From an uncultured beta proteobacterium (GTDB taxonomy: Bacteria > Pseudomonadota > Gammaproteobacteria > Burkholderiales > Burkholderiaceae_C): DNA of 16,733 nucleotides. The position numbers were made by a program, and so were the translations under genes. The notes under the pieces are model-generated. The model had not been told where the DNA came from. It searched no databases and worked only from the letters and a program-made list of their open reading frames with translations. Position 1 is the stretch's first letter; each line of letters starts with the position of its first letter. The DNA is taken from assembly GCA_903885415.1 (NCBI GenBank), contig CAISIP010000347.1:1-16733 (forward strand), written 5' to 3'. Of this stretch, positions 1-7,143 are shown piece after piece.

Positions 1-383
1 CCGACTTGTCCGCCATGTGCATTGAAAAGCAGCAGCTTGCGTATGCCGGCAAATGCAACCCCGGCGCCGATCTCGCTCCAGACCCGAATCAGGGTCTCCG
101 CGCTCAGGCTCAGCGTTCCGGGAAAGCGCGCGTGCTCGTTGCTGCTGCCCACCTGTTGGGTCGGCAGCACCAGCACCGGCAGTTCGTCGTCGAGTTGCGG
201 CAGCGCGGCGCCCAGCACCGCATCGACCAGACTGCAGTCAACGCCAAGCGGCAGATGGGGTCCGTGCTGCTCGATCGCAGCAACCGGCAACACCGCCACC
301 ACCTCGCCGACACCGGGCGAAGCCTTCAGACGGTCAAAATCAAGTGTGGAGAGGTCGGCCCAGTAGCGGGACTTGAGCTTCAC
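1..383 (-). CDS. creatininase-family amidohydrolase, 3' part cut by window edge
   Basis: The first 127 residues of a creatinine amidohydrolase-family protein are present and the C-terminal half lies beyond the left edge. The family hydrolyses cyclic or linear amides with a binuclear metal centre; the substrate cannot be told from this piece. Motif EQHGPHLPLGVD (residues 38-49) places E38, H40 and D49 with the same spacing as the metal ligands E34, H36 and D45 of Pseudomonas creatininase. NAHGG (residues 121-125) carries the next metal-ligand histidine region, and SSNEHARFPGT (80-90) is the usual substrate loop. I chose the GTG at 383 because the family N-terminus (KSRYWADL) follows directly and the upstream gene stops at 397; no strong ribosome binding site is visible. 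It is the last visible gene of the leftward run and is probably cotranscribed with its neighbour, 13 bases upstream. The family call is firm, the exact start less so. Confidence 0.85.
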   Translation of the reverse strand, partial: MKLKSRYWADLSTLDFDRLKASPGVGEVVAVLPVAAIEQHGPHLPLGVDCSLVDAVLGAALPQLDDELPVLVLPTQQVGSSNEHARFPGTLSLSAETLIRVWSEIGAGVAFAGIRKLLLFNAHGGQV

Positions 384-396
384 GGCACGACCGCAC

Positions 397-636
397 TCAG
401 GTCGCCGGTCGGCTTGCCTCGTCGAGCGCCTTGCACGATGGCGCGCAAACAGTCTGGGACTTCCCCGCGACCTTGCGCGTTCCCATCAGCGACCGCGCAC
501 GGTGCTTGCCGCACATGAAGCAGGACATGGTCGCCCCGCCAAACGAAGCCGCCGCGGCAAATGGCGAGCCCGAGGCCTTGGTCTTGTAGCGCAAGCCATT
601 GGCAAGCACCGCAGTTTTTGCTTCAGCTTTGGCCAT
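397..636 (-). CDS. small four-cysteine (zinc-ribbon-like) hypothetical protein
   Basis: A 79-residue protein I do not recognise as a named family. The N-terminal third is Ala/Lys-rich. A CxxC pair (C39, C42) in CFMCGKHR and a second pair (C64, C68) in CAPSCK follow, a spacing that could hold one zinc ion like a small zinc ribbon; R46, R48, R54 and K55 give a basic linker between them. The ATG at 636 is preceded by AAGAGG about nine bases upstream on the minus strand, a good ribosome binding site. That site lies in the last codons of a 42-codon ORF ending at 640, so translation may be coupled. The creatininase gene begins 13 bases after its stop. Nucleic-acid binding is only a guess from the charge and the cysteines. 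Confidence 0.75.
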   Translation of the reverse strand: MAKAEAKTAVLANGLRYKTKASGSPFAAAASFGGATMSCFMCGKHRARSLMGTRKVAGKSQTVCAPSCKALDEASRPAT

Positions 637-639
637 TGG

Positions 640-768
640 TTAAACCTCTTTTGATATGCGCATGGCGCGAATTTCCATCCCCGAATCCAGCCCCCAAGTG
701 TATGACAACCGGTCGACCACGTCCTGCGCCAAGCCGTATTGGCGCATTTCGAAGCACGCCGGCGACAC
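640..768 (-). CDS. 42-codon small ORF between PLP enzyme and four-cysteine protein
   Basis: This short frame fills almost all of the gap between the PLP enzyme gene (stop at 776) and the next gene (ATG at 636). From the GTG at 768 it encodes 42 residues containing FEMRQYGLAQDVVDRL, YTWGLDSG and MEIRAMRISKEV, and stops with TAA at 640, three bases before the next ATG. GAGGG stands four bases before the GTG and could serve as ribosome binding site. The sequence is mixed in charge, contains two Trp/Tyr-rich turns and lacks the Arg/Pro/Ala monotony of the antisense frames in this GC-rich DNA, which favours a real product. An internal ATG (codon 8) is a possible alternative start. Its function is unknown. 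It could instead be only a leader whose translation feeds the downstream gene. Confidence 0.45.
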   Translation of the reverse strand: MSPACFEMRQYGLAQDVVDRLSYTWGLDSGMEIRAMRISKEV

Positions 769-775
769 TAGGCCC

Positions 776-1927
776 TCAGCCGTGCGCCTTTAACAGGGCC
801 TGCTCCAGATCGGCGATCAGGTCGCCCACGTCCTCGATTCCTACTGAAAGCCGCAGCAAATCGGAGGGCGCCGGCGACCCGGCGCCTTCTACGCTCGAGC
901 GGTGCTCGATCAGGCTTTCGGTTCCGCCCAGAGAGGTCGCGCGTTTCCAAAGCGCAACCCGGGCGGCGGTCGCAATGGCCGCCGCCTCCCCGCCGGCAAC
1001 GCAAATCGACAACATGCCGCCATAGCCACCGCGCATCTGGCGCGCGGCAACAGCGTGGCCCTGCGCGTTGGGAAGACCCGGGTAAAGTACCGCGCGTACC
1101 AGTGGATGGACGGCGAAATGAGCGGCGATCTGCTGCGCCGAAGCCGATGCAGCCCGAACCCGCAGGTACAGCGTGCGCATACCGCGCAGCAACAGCCAAG
1201 CCTCGAAGGAGCCAAGGGTTGCACCGAGTTGCGCCCGAATCGCTTTGACACGCTGCCAGAAGTCGTTGTTGTTACGCGTCACGAGCACCCCGGCCAGCAG
1301 GTCCGAGTGGCCATTCAGATACTTCGTCGCCGCATGCATCACGATGTCGGCCCCGAGGTCCAAGGGTCGGGTAAAGACCGGGGTTGCCACCGTGGAGTCG
1401 ACTGCTACCAGCGCACCGGCGGCGCGCGCGATGGCGGCGGTCGCAGCGATGTCGGTAATGGTCCACAGCGGGTTGGCCGGTGTCTCGATCCACACCAGGC
1501 GGGTCGTGCCGGGCCGGATGGCCGCCTGCACCGCGGCCGGGTCGGTCATGTCGACCAATTCCACCTCCAGACCCCACTGGGTCGCGAAGTTCATCAGCCA
1601 GTTTCGCAGCGACCAGTACATCACCCGGGGTGCCAGCACATGGTCGCCCGGCGCGAGCGCCTGGAAGACCGCGGTGGCAGCCGCCATTCCGGACGCAAAA
1701 AGCGCCGCGTCGACGCCGTTTTCGAGTTGGGCGATCACCGCCTGCGCCTGATCGAAGGCAGGATTGTCGGCGCGGGCGTAGACCCGCCCCGAGCGGTACT
1801 GGTTGTCCTCATCGCGCAAAAAGGTGGTCGAAACATGGATCGCCGGGGTGGTCGCTCGCGTCCTCTCGTCGACCCAGCCCAAGGCCTGCGCGGCGATGCT
1901 CTCGGGCTTGCTTATGCTGCTGTCCAT
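776..1927 (-). CDS. cystathionine gamma-synthase-family PLP enzyme (trans-sulfuration)
   Basis: A 383-residue enzyme of the Cys/Met metabolism PLP-dependent family, of normal length and acting in the cytosol as a likely tetramer. The PLP lysine is K202 in HAATKYLNGHSD, the hallmark of cystathionine gamma-synthase and beta-lyase. SGMAA (79-83) forms the phosphate-binding loop, D177 in VAVDST contacts the pyridine nitrogen, ETPANP lies at 148-153, and YAR at 50-52 is the tyrosine/arginine pair reaching into the partner subunit. The frame stays open upstream to 2170, but that stretch overlaps the radical SAM gene. The ATG at 1927 has GGAG at a good distance and gives the family N-terminus. Synthase, lyase and O-acylhomoserine sulfhydrylase activities cannot be told apart by eye. 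It lies 58 bases after the radical SAM gene, probably in the same transcript. Confidence 0.9.
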   Translation of the reverse strand: MDSSISKPESIAAQALGWVDERTRATTPAIHVSTTFLRDEDNQYRSGRVYARADNPAFDQAQAVIAQLENGVDAALFASGMAAATAVFQALAPGDHVLAPRVMYWSLRNWLMNFATQWGLEVELVDMTDPAAVQAAIRPGTTRLVWIETPANPLWTITDIAATAAIARAAGALVAVDSTVATPVFTRPLDLGADIVMHAATKYLNGHSDLLAGVLVTRNNNDFWQRVKAIRAQLGATLGSFEAWLLLRGMRTLYLRVRAASASAQQIAAHFAVHPLVRAVLYPGLPNAQGHAVAARQMRGGYGGMLSICVAGGEAAAIATAARVALWKRATSLGGTESLIEHRSSVEGAGSPAPSDLLRLSVGIEDVGDLIADLEQALLKAHG

Positions 1928-1985
1928 CGTGAGTGCTCCAGTAGTTTGATTTTTGTACGCAGTTCCAAGACCCGCCGGCCCGCGC

Positions 1986-3638
1986 TCAGGCTTCTTCGTG
2001 CGCAGCCACCGTAGCCGATGGTTGCGGCGTCGACCCAAGCTGCAAAAATCGGCTGGCGCGGTGCTGCCGCTGGCGCGCTTGCTGACCGGGCGTGCTCTGG
2101 CGCGTCGCCGGGCGAGGCACGGGCAGAACGGATTGCAGCGCGCGCGGCCGGGCGCGCGCGCCGCTGTCAATGTAGTCGGCCAGAAGAGCGCTGCGGCAAT
2201 GGTCCGCGTCGATCGCGCATTCGCGGCTGAGGTATTCGAACAGGTGGTCGACCAGTGCTTCGGGCGTCAAGCCACTGGTCAGCCTGGTACGCGCCCACAG
2301 CCAATCAGAAAAGCGGAGCAGGGCGCAAAAGGCCGACTGCTCCGGCGGTCCAAGCAAGATGGCCAGACTGCGCTTGAAGCGCCCGGAATTGCCTAGCAGA
2401 TCCCAGTAGCGTGCCAGCCGTGCAAAGCGCTCCATGTCGGCTGCTGCAACGGCATCGGTTTGCAGCACCGTGTACGGCGGATCGGTACGGAAGACCATTG
2501 CGTGGGTCACGCTGTGGCGTCCGATCGGCGTTCCGCGCAGGCGCTTGAGCATGCCGAGCTGGATTTCGTGCGGCCGCAGTGCCAGCAAGCGGTCAAAGCC
2601 CTGGGCAAAACTGCGCATCGACTCGCCAGGCAAACCGAATATCAGGTCGGCGTGCAGATGGACGCAGGAACTCTCGACCAGCCAGCGCAGGTTGGCCAGC
2701 GTTTGCGCTTCGTTCTGCTGGCGCGAAATGCGCCGCTGAACCTCGACATTGAAGGTCTGGATGCCAAGCTCGAACTGCAGCACGCCCGGCGGGAAACGCG
2801 CGATCACCTGCTTGAGCCGATCGGGCAAATGGTCGGGTATCACCTCGAAATGCACAGACAGGCCCGGCGCAAAGGCCGGCACCGGACCCAGCCGGTCAAA
2901 AAAGAACAGCAAGATGCGCAACGCGTTGTCGATCTTCAGATTGAAAGTGCGGTCGACGAATTTAAAGTTGCGAGCGCCGCGCCGGTAAAGATCATCGAGC
3001 GCCGCCAGCAAGCGATCCAGATCGAAGGCCCAGGCGGTCTTGTCAAGCGAACTCAGGCAGAACTCGCATTTGAACGGACAGCCGCGCGAGGCCTCGATGT
3101 ACAACAGGCGATGCGCCAGATCGGATTGGCTGTACTCGGCGTACGGCAGTGCGATCTGCGACAGGGGAGGCTGCTCGCCGGCGATCACCTTCATCAACGG
3201 CCGTGGACCGTCGATCAAGGCCTGGCACAGTGTGGGAAAGCTCACCTCGCCCCACCCGGTGACCACGTGATCAGCAAGCCCGACGATTTCCTGCCCTTCG
3301 AGCTCATGGCTGACCTCCGGGCCGCCCAGAACGATCTTCAGGGCCGGGCGCGCATGCTTGAGCATCCGTACCAGCTCGCAGGTCTGGGTCAGGTTCCAGA
3401 TATACACGCCTAGGCCAAGCACCTGCGTCCGGGCCGGCGCCGCCTCGCCCAGCAGGCCCAGCAACTCGTCTGCGATTTCCCGTCGGTCGCGCGAGATGGT
3501 GAACTCGCGCAGGACGGTGCGGCTGCGTAGCGCGCCCATATTGGCCAGCAAATAGCGCAGCCCCAGCGAGGCGTGGATGTACCTGGCGTTCAGCGTCGCC
3601 AGGATCACGCAAGGCGCCGGTGGCATGGGTGCAAGCAT
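1986..3638 (-). CDS. B12-binding-type radical SAM protein with DUF4080 domain
   Basis: About 550 residues with the layout of cobalamin-binding radical SAM enzymes. An N-terminal Rossmann-like B12-binding region (about 10-150) contains GLGVYIWN and IVLGGPEVSHE. A radical SAM barrel follows, with the iron-sulfur motif CPFKCEFC (C187, C191, C194 counted from the ATG at 3638). The C-terminal part resembles DUF4080. The family uses a [4Fe-4S] cluster and S-adenosylmethionine for radical chemistry, often methylation at unreactive carbons; this branch has no substrate I can name. In-frame ATGs lie at 3659, 3638 and 3626. The first would overlap the divergent alanyl-tRNA editing gene, and homologues begin close to VILATLNARYIHASLGLRYL, so 3638 or 3626 is likelier. 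It heads the leftward run that continues with the PLP enzyme. Confidence 0.88.
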   Translation of the reverse strand: MLAPMPPAPCVILATLNARYIHASLGLRYLLANMGALRSRTVLREFTISRDRREIADELLGLLGEAAPARTQVLGLGVYIWNLTQTCELVRMLKHARPALKIVLGGPEVSHELEGQEIVGLADHVVTGWGEVSFPTLCQALIDGPRPLMKVIAGEQPPLSQIALPYAEYSQSDLAHRLLYIEASRGCPFKCEFCLSSLDKTAWAFDLDRLLAALDDLYRRGARNFKFVDRTFNLKIDNALRILLFFFDRLGPVPAFAPGLSVHFEVIPDHLPDRLKQVIARFPPGVLQFELGIQTFNVEVQRRISRQQNEAQTLANLRWLVESSCVHLHADLIFGLPGESMRSFAQGFDRLLALRPHEIQLGMLKRLRGTPIGRHSVTHAMVFRTDPPYTVLQTDAVAAADMERFARLARYWDLLGNSGRFKRSLAILLGPPEQSAFCALLRFSDWLWARTRLTSGLTPEALVDHLFEYLSRECAIDADHCRSALLADYIDSGARARPRALQSVLPVPRPATRQSTPGQQARQRQHRASRFLQLGSTPQPSATVAAHEEA

Positions 3639-3643
3639 GCCGG

Positions 3644-3649
3644 TATTAT
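3644..3649 (+). promoter_or_regulatory. possible -10 box for a leaderless alanyl-tRNA editing transcript
   Basis: TATTAT lies eight bases before the ATG at 3658. If it is the -10 element, transcription would begin at or very near the start codon, giving a leaderless mRNA, which fits the absence of a ribosome binding site. No good -35 is visible, so this is tentative. The space shared with the divergent radical SAM gene is only about 20-30 bases. Confidence 0.3.
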
Positions 3650-3657
3650 TGGGCAGC

Positions 3658-4437
3658 ATGACCGAAGCGCTATTTCGCACCAACGCCTACCTGGCCGAGT
3701 GCAGCGCGACCGTCACCGCCATCACGGCGCAGGGCATCACGCTCGACCGTACGGTTTTTTACCCGCTCGGGGGCGGCCAGGCCGGTGACGCGGGCGCCCT
3801 GCTGCTGCTGTCCGGGCACCAGAAAGGCGCGCTGATCCGCATCGCCGACACCCACAAAGGCAAGGACGCCGATGGACGGTTCGACGGCACCATCTGCCAC
3901 TTGCCCGCGGCCGACCAAGGCGCCGAGGCGATGGCGCATGGGCCCAGCGCAGTGGCCACCTTGGCGGTGGGCGACAGCGTCAGCGCCAGGCTGAACTGGT
4001 CACGACGGCACAAGCTGATGCGCTTTCATACCGCCACCCACCTTCTTTGCCATCTGGTACCGCAGCTCGTCAACGGCTGCTCGATCACGCCCGATTACGC
4101 GCGGCTGGACTTCAACATGACAGAGCCGCTCGACAAGGATCTGCTCAGCGCCGCACTAGCGCAGCTGGTCCGGGCCGCCCACCCACTGCATATCGGGGCG
4201 ATCACCGACGCCGAACTCGACGCGAATCCGGCACTCGTGAAGAGCATGAGCGTACAGCCTCCACGGGGCAGTGGCAGCATCCGCACGGTGCGTATCGGCG
4301 AACAGACGCTGATCGATATGCAGCCCTGCGGCGGGACCCATGTGGCCAACACGTCGGAGGTGGGCGCGGTCATCGTGACCAGGATAGAAAAGAAAAGCGC
4401 GTCGACGCGTCGCGTCCTACTGGGCTTTGCCGCCTGA
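3658..4437 (+). CDS. AlaX-type alanyl-tRNA editing protein
   Basis: A 259-residue free-standing relative of the alanyl-tRNA synthetase editing domain. It would hydrolyse mischarged Ser-tRNA(Ala) (and perhaps Gly-tRNA(Ala)) in trans in the cytosol. The zinc-binding signature is complete: HTATH (H124, H128) and CGGTH (C224, H228). YPLGGGQAGDAG (35-46) is the conserved glycine-rich loop before the editing core, so this is the longer AlaX form that keeps part of the AlaRS beta-barrel domain, not the minimal one. I chose the ATG at 3658 because homologues start a few residues before the first beta strand; frames opening at 3577 would run into the divergent gene. A DUF167 gene follows 16 bases downstream in the same direction. 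No aminoacylation domain is present. Confidence 0.92.
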   Translation: MTEALFRTNAYLAECSATVTAITAQGITLDRTVFYPLGGGQAGDAGALLLLSGHQKGALIRIADTHKGKDADGRFDGTICHLPAADQGAEAMAHGPSAVATLAVGDSVSARLNWSRRHKLMRFHTATHLLCHLVPQLVNGCSITPDYARLDFNMTEPLDKDLLSAALAQLVRAAHPLHIGAITDAELDANPALVKSMSVQPPRGSGSIRTVRIGEQTLIDMQPCGGTHVANTSEVGAVIVTRIEKKSASTRRVLLGFAA

Positions 4438-4453
4438 AGCATCGCTGACGCCC

Positions 4454-4798
4454 ATGGCACTGCGCAAGCCAGCGACACCGCCACGCAGCGCCACCGGCGA
4501 CCGTTTCTATGCCTGGGACGGCGACACGCTGGTGCTGAACATACGGGGCAAACCGGGAGCCGTTCGCGATGCAATTGGCCAACCCCGGGGTACCCAGCTG
4601 AAGGTCAGCGTGACCGCCGCACCGGTGGCGGGCAAGGCAACCGCCCATCTGTTGCGCTTTCTGGCGCCTCTGTTTGGCGTTCCAGTGGGCCAGATCGAGG
4701 TGGTTTTCGGAAGGGAGAACGTTAACAAGCAGTTGCGCATCAAGGCGCCGACGCGATTGCCACCGCCGATCGCGTGGGCATCGCTGCCCGACCAGTGA
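4454..4798 (+). CDS. DUF167 (YggU/UPF0235) family protein
   Basis: A 114-residue protein of the small YggU/DUF167 family, whose biochemical role is not known. The core includes GDTLVLNIRGKPGAVRDAI, then the family signature APVAGKATAHLLRFLA, GVPVGQIEVVFGRE and the terminal beta strand NKQLRI. The ATG at 4454 is preferred. A TTG at 4427 would add nine residues and overlap the preceding gene by eleven bases, which is also possible in this GTG/TTG-tolerant genome. It sits 16 bases after the alanyl-tRNA editing gene and is probably cotranscribed with it. The basic, proline-rich ends (about 20 residues at each side) are longer than in the E. coli protein. Confidence 0.85.
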   Translation: MALRKPATPPRSATGDRFYAWDGDTLVLNIRGKPGAVRDAIGQPRGTQLKVSVTAAPVAGKATAHLLRFLAPLFGVPVGQIEVVFGRENVNKQLRIKAPTRLPPPIAWASLPDQ

Positions 4799-4870
4799 GC
4801 GCCGGCGGTAACGGCGACAATCGGGGACCTTGCATGGGGAACCCGTGCGGCGAAATACGCTCGGGTGCCG

Positions 4871-4901
4871 TCGACACGCCGAGCTTGACTGCCTCTATGA
4901 T
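4871..4901 (+). promoter_or_regulatory. possible promoter of the DsbD/ScsB-like gene
   Basis: TCGACA (4871-4876) and TATGAT (4896-4901) each match the sigma-70 -35 and -10 consensus at five of six positions, with a slightly long 19-base spacer. Transcription would start near 4908, after the ATG at 4897, which supports translation from the ATG at 4927. An alternative -10, GACAAT at 4816-4821, would give a leader of about 100 bases. Confidence 0.35.
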
Positions 4902-4926
4902 TTTTCACCGAATATTTTTAACCACC

Positions 4927-7053
4927 ATGAAGGCCGCATTGCTGCTGGCGGCCGGGGCGCTGATCAGCCCGGCGCTGGCACAACCGGGAATTGCGGCGGG
5001 TGCAGGATCCGTCTTCAAGACCGACCAGGTGCGCGCAGAGTTGATGGCCCATGCCCCCGACGGGTTGGGCGCCGGGAAACCGGTCTGGCTCGGACTGCAA
5101 TTGGCGCACCAACCAGGCTGGCACACCTACTGGAAGAACCCGGGCGACTCGGGTTTGCCCACCGTGCTGCGGTGGGAACTGCCGACCGGTGTATCGGCGG
5201 GCGATATTGCCTGGCCATTGCCACAGAGAATTTCGATCGGCAACCTGGCGAATTACGGCTTTGAAGCATCGGCGCTTCTGGCAGTACCGCTGCGGATCGC
5301 AGCGGACTTCAAGCCGCCCCCGGGCTCAGACCAAATCGCTGTCAGGCTCAAGGCGTCGTGGCTGGTCTGCAAGCAGGAATGCATACCGCAAGAAGGGGAG
5401 TTCGCGCTCTCATTGGCTGTGCATGGGTCGATCGCGGTCCACCGCGATGTTTTTGAGGCGACATTGGACGCCCAGCCGCATACCCTGGCGCAGGACGCAG
5501 CTTCCGCGACCGCTGCCAGCGCGGTGCAGATAGACGGTCAGACGCTCAAGCTGAGCGTGCAGGGACTGCCGGCGTCACTGCGAGGCCGACAGCTGGCACT
5601 GTTTGCGGAAACACCCGAGCTGATCGAAACTGCCGCCCCCTGGACCCAAAGCTGGGCCGGCGGCATCTGGAACGCGCGGATTCCCTTGTCAAGCCACCGC
5701 AACAGCAGTCCGGATGTCATGCCGGTCCTGCTCGTCGGCGAGGTCGGTGGCCGCGCGCAGGGCTACCGCGCCGAACTCAAGGTGCAGGGCGATTGGCCAG
5801 CAGCATCCGGGGAAGTACGCGGCGCTTCGGCCTTGACCCCGCCCGATGCCGTACCCATGACACTATGGGTCGCCATGGTCGGAGCCCTGCTGGGCGGCCT
5901 GATCCTGAACCTGATGCCCTGCGTCTTTCCAGTGCTGGCGATCAAGCTGCTGGCTTTTGCGCGCCACGCCGGCGATCGGCGGGCGCAGCGCGCCAGCGGC
6001 GCGGCCTACACGGCGGGGGTAGTGGGCAGCTTTCTGGCGCTCGGGCTGCTGATGTTGCTATTGCGCGGCACGGGTGAAAGCCTGGGTTGGGGCTTCCAGT
6101 TGCAGAACCCGGCTGTGGTCGCGGCTCTGGCGGCCTTGTTCAGCCTGATGGGACTCAACCTCAGCGGCATGTTCGAATTCGGCCAGATTCTGCCCTCTGG
6201 CGTGCTCGGACTGCGGGCCAGGAACCCGGCCGCAGACTCCTTCCTGAGCGGTGTTCTGGCAGTGGCCGTTGCGGCACCCTGCAGCGCACCTTTCATGGGC
6301 GCTTCGATCGGCTTGGCTGCGACGCTCCCGGCAACCGAGGCACTGGCGATCTTTGCCGCCATCGGACTCGGACTCGCGCTGCCCTACCTGGCCGCCAGCC
6401 TGATGCCAGGGCTTGCCCGCGCGCTACCGCGCCCCGGGGCATGGATGGGGCATTTGCGGCAGTTCATGGCCTTTCCCATGTTCGCCACCGCCGTCTGGTT
6501 GGTGTGGGTGCTGGGCCAGCAAAGCGGCATCGACGGCGCTGCGGCCCTGCTCGCGCTACTGGTGGCGCTGGCGTGTCTGGTGTGGACGCTGGCGCTGAGC
6601 GGGCGCACCCGTGTGATCAGCATGGCCCTTGCTGCGACGGGGTTGGCTGCGCTCGTCTGGGGACTGGGCCCCTATATCGTGAGGCCGGTTACGCCTGCAG
6701 CCGACGGCGCTTCCACCGCATGGGGAAGCTGGGAGCCCGGGCGGGTAGAACAGTTGCTGGCGGGCCAAAGACCGGTATTCGTCGACTTCAGCGCCGCCTG
6801 GTGCGTGACCTGCCAGTACAACAAGCAAACCACGCTGCGCGACCCGAAACTGCTAGCCGCCATGGCGGCGAAGAATGTAGTGTTGCTGCGCGCGGACTGG
6901 ACCCGGCGCGACCCGGCGATCACCGACGCGCTGCGCCAACTCGGGCGCAACGGGGTGCCAGTCTATGCGCTGTATCAAAGCGGCAAGGCGCCGGTGCTGA
7001 TGTCGGAGATCCCGAGCGTGGCAGAGGTCCGGTCGGCGCTAGCAGGCCTGTAG
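4927..7053 (+). CDS. DsbD/ScsB-like protein-disulfide reductase
   Basis: A 708-residue inner-membrane protein that carries electrons from cytoplasmic thioredoxin to periplasmic thiol proteins. A signal peptide (about 1-19, ending SPALA) leads a periplasmic domain to about residue 300. That domain contains the cysteine pair C148/C152 (CKQEC) and the HTYWKNPGDSGLPTVLRW segment typical of ScsB-type proteins. The CcdA-like membrane domain (about 312-580) carries C332 (LMPCVFP) and C452 (APCSAPF). A C-terminal thioredoxin-like domain holds CVTC (C626/C629). All six redox cysteines are present. The frame is open back to 4774, but the signal peptide begins at the ATG at 4927 (ATG 4897 also possible); no strong ribosome binding site is seen. 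No partner such as ScsC or DsbC is encoded nearby. The 'ScsB-like' subfamily is less certain than the DsbD family. Confidence 0.93.
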   Translation: MKAALLLAAGALISPALAQPGIAAGAGSVFKTDQVRAELMAHAPDGLGAGKPVWLGLQLAHQPGWHTYWKNPGDSGLPTVLRWELPTGVSAGDIAWPLPQRISIGNLANYGFEASALLAVPLRIAADFKPPPGSDQIAVRLKASWLVCKQECIPQEGEFALSLAVHGSIAVHRDVFEATLDAQPHTLAQDAASATAASAVQIDGQTLKLSVQGLPASLRGRQLALFAETPELIETAAPWTQSWAGGIWNARIPLSSHRNSSPDVMPVLLVGEVGGRAQGYRAELKVQGDWPAASGEVRGASALTPPDAVPMTLWVAMVGALLGGLILNLMPCVFPVLAIKLLAFARHAGDRRAQRASGAAYTAGVVGSFLALGLLMLLLRGTGESLGWGFQLQNPAVVAALAALFSLMGLNLSGMFEFGQILPSGVLGLRARNPAADSFLSGVLAVAVAAPCSAPFMGASIGLAATLPATEALAIFAAIGLGLALPYLAASLMPGLARALPRPGAWMGHLRQFMAFPMFATAVWLVWVLGQQSGIDGAAALLALLVALACLVWTLALSGRTRVISMALAATGLAALVWGLGPYIVRPVTPAADGASTAWGSWEPGRVEQLLAGQRPVFVDFSAAWCVTCQYNKQTTLRDPKLLAAMAAKNVVLLRADWTRRDPAITDALRQLGRNGVPVYALYQSGKAPVLMSEIPSVAEVRSALAGL

Positions 7054-7143
7054 ACACGCGCGGGGGCGCTGGCCGGCTGGTCGCGGCCTGTAGCCGGTAC
7101 TTGCTGCCACAATCCGATGATCGTCAAAACAGCCGCCCAAGAA

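Noticed and set aside
902..2014. Long rightward frame of 370 codons
   Set aside because: It is antisense to the cystathionine gamma-synthase-family gene and has the Arg/Gly/His-rich composition of shadow frames in GC-rich DNA.
4774..4926. N-terminal extension of the DsbD-like protein
   Set aside because: It overlaps the DUF167 gene and would bury the signal peptide 51 residues inside the protein.
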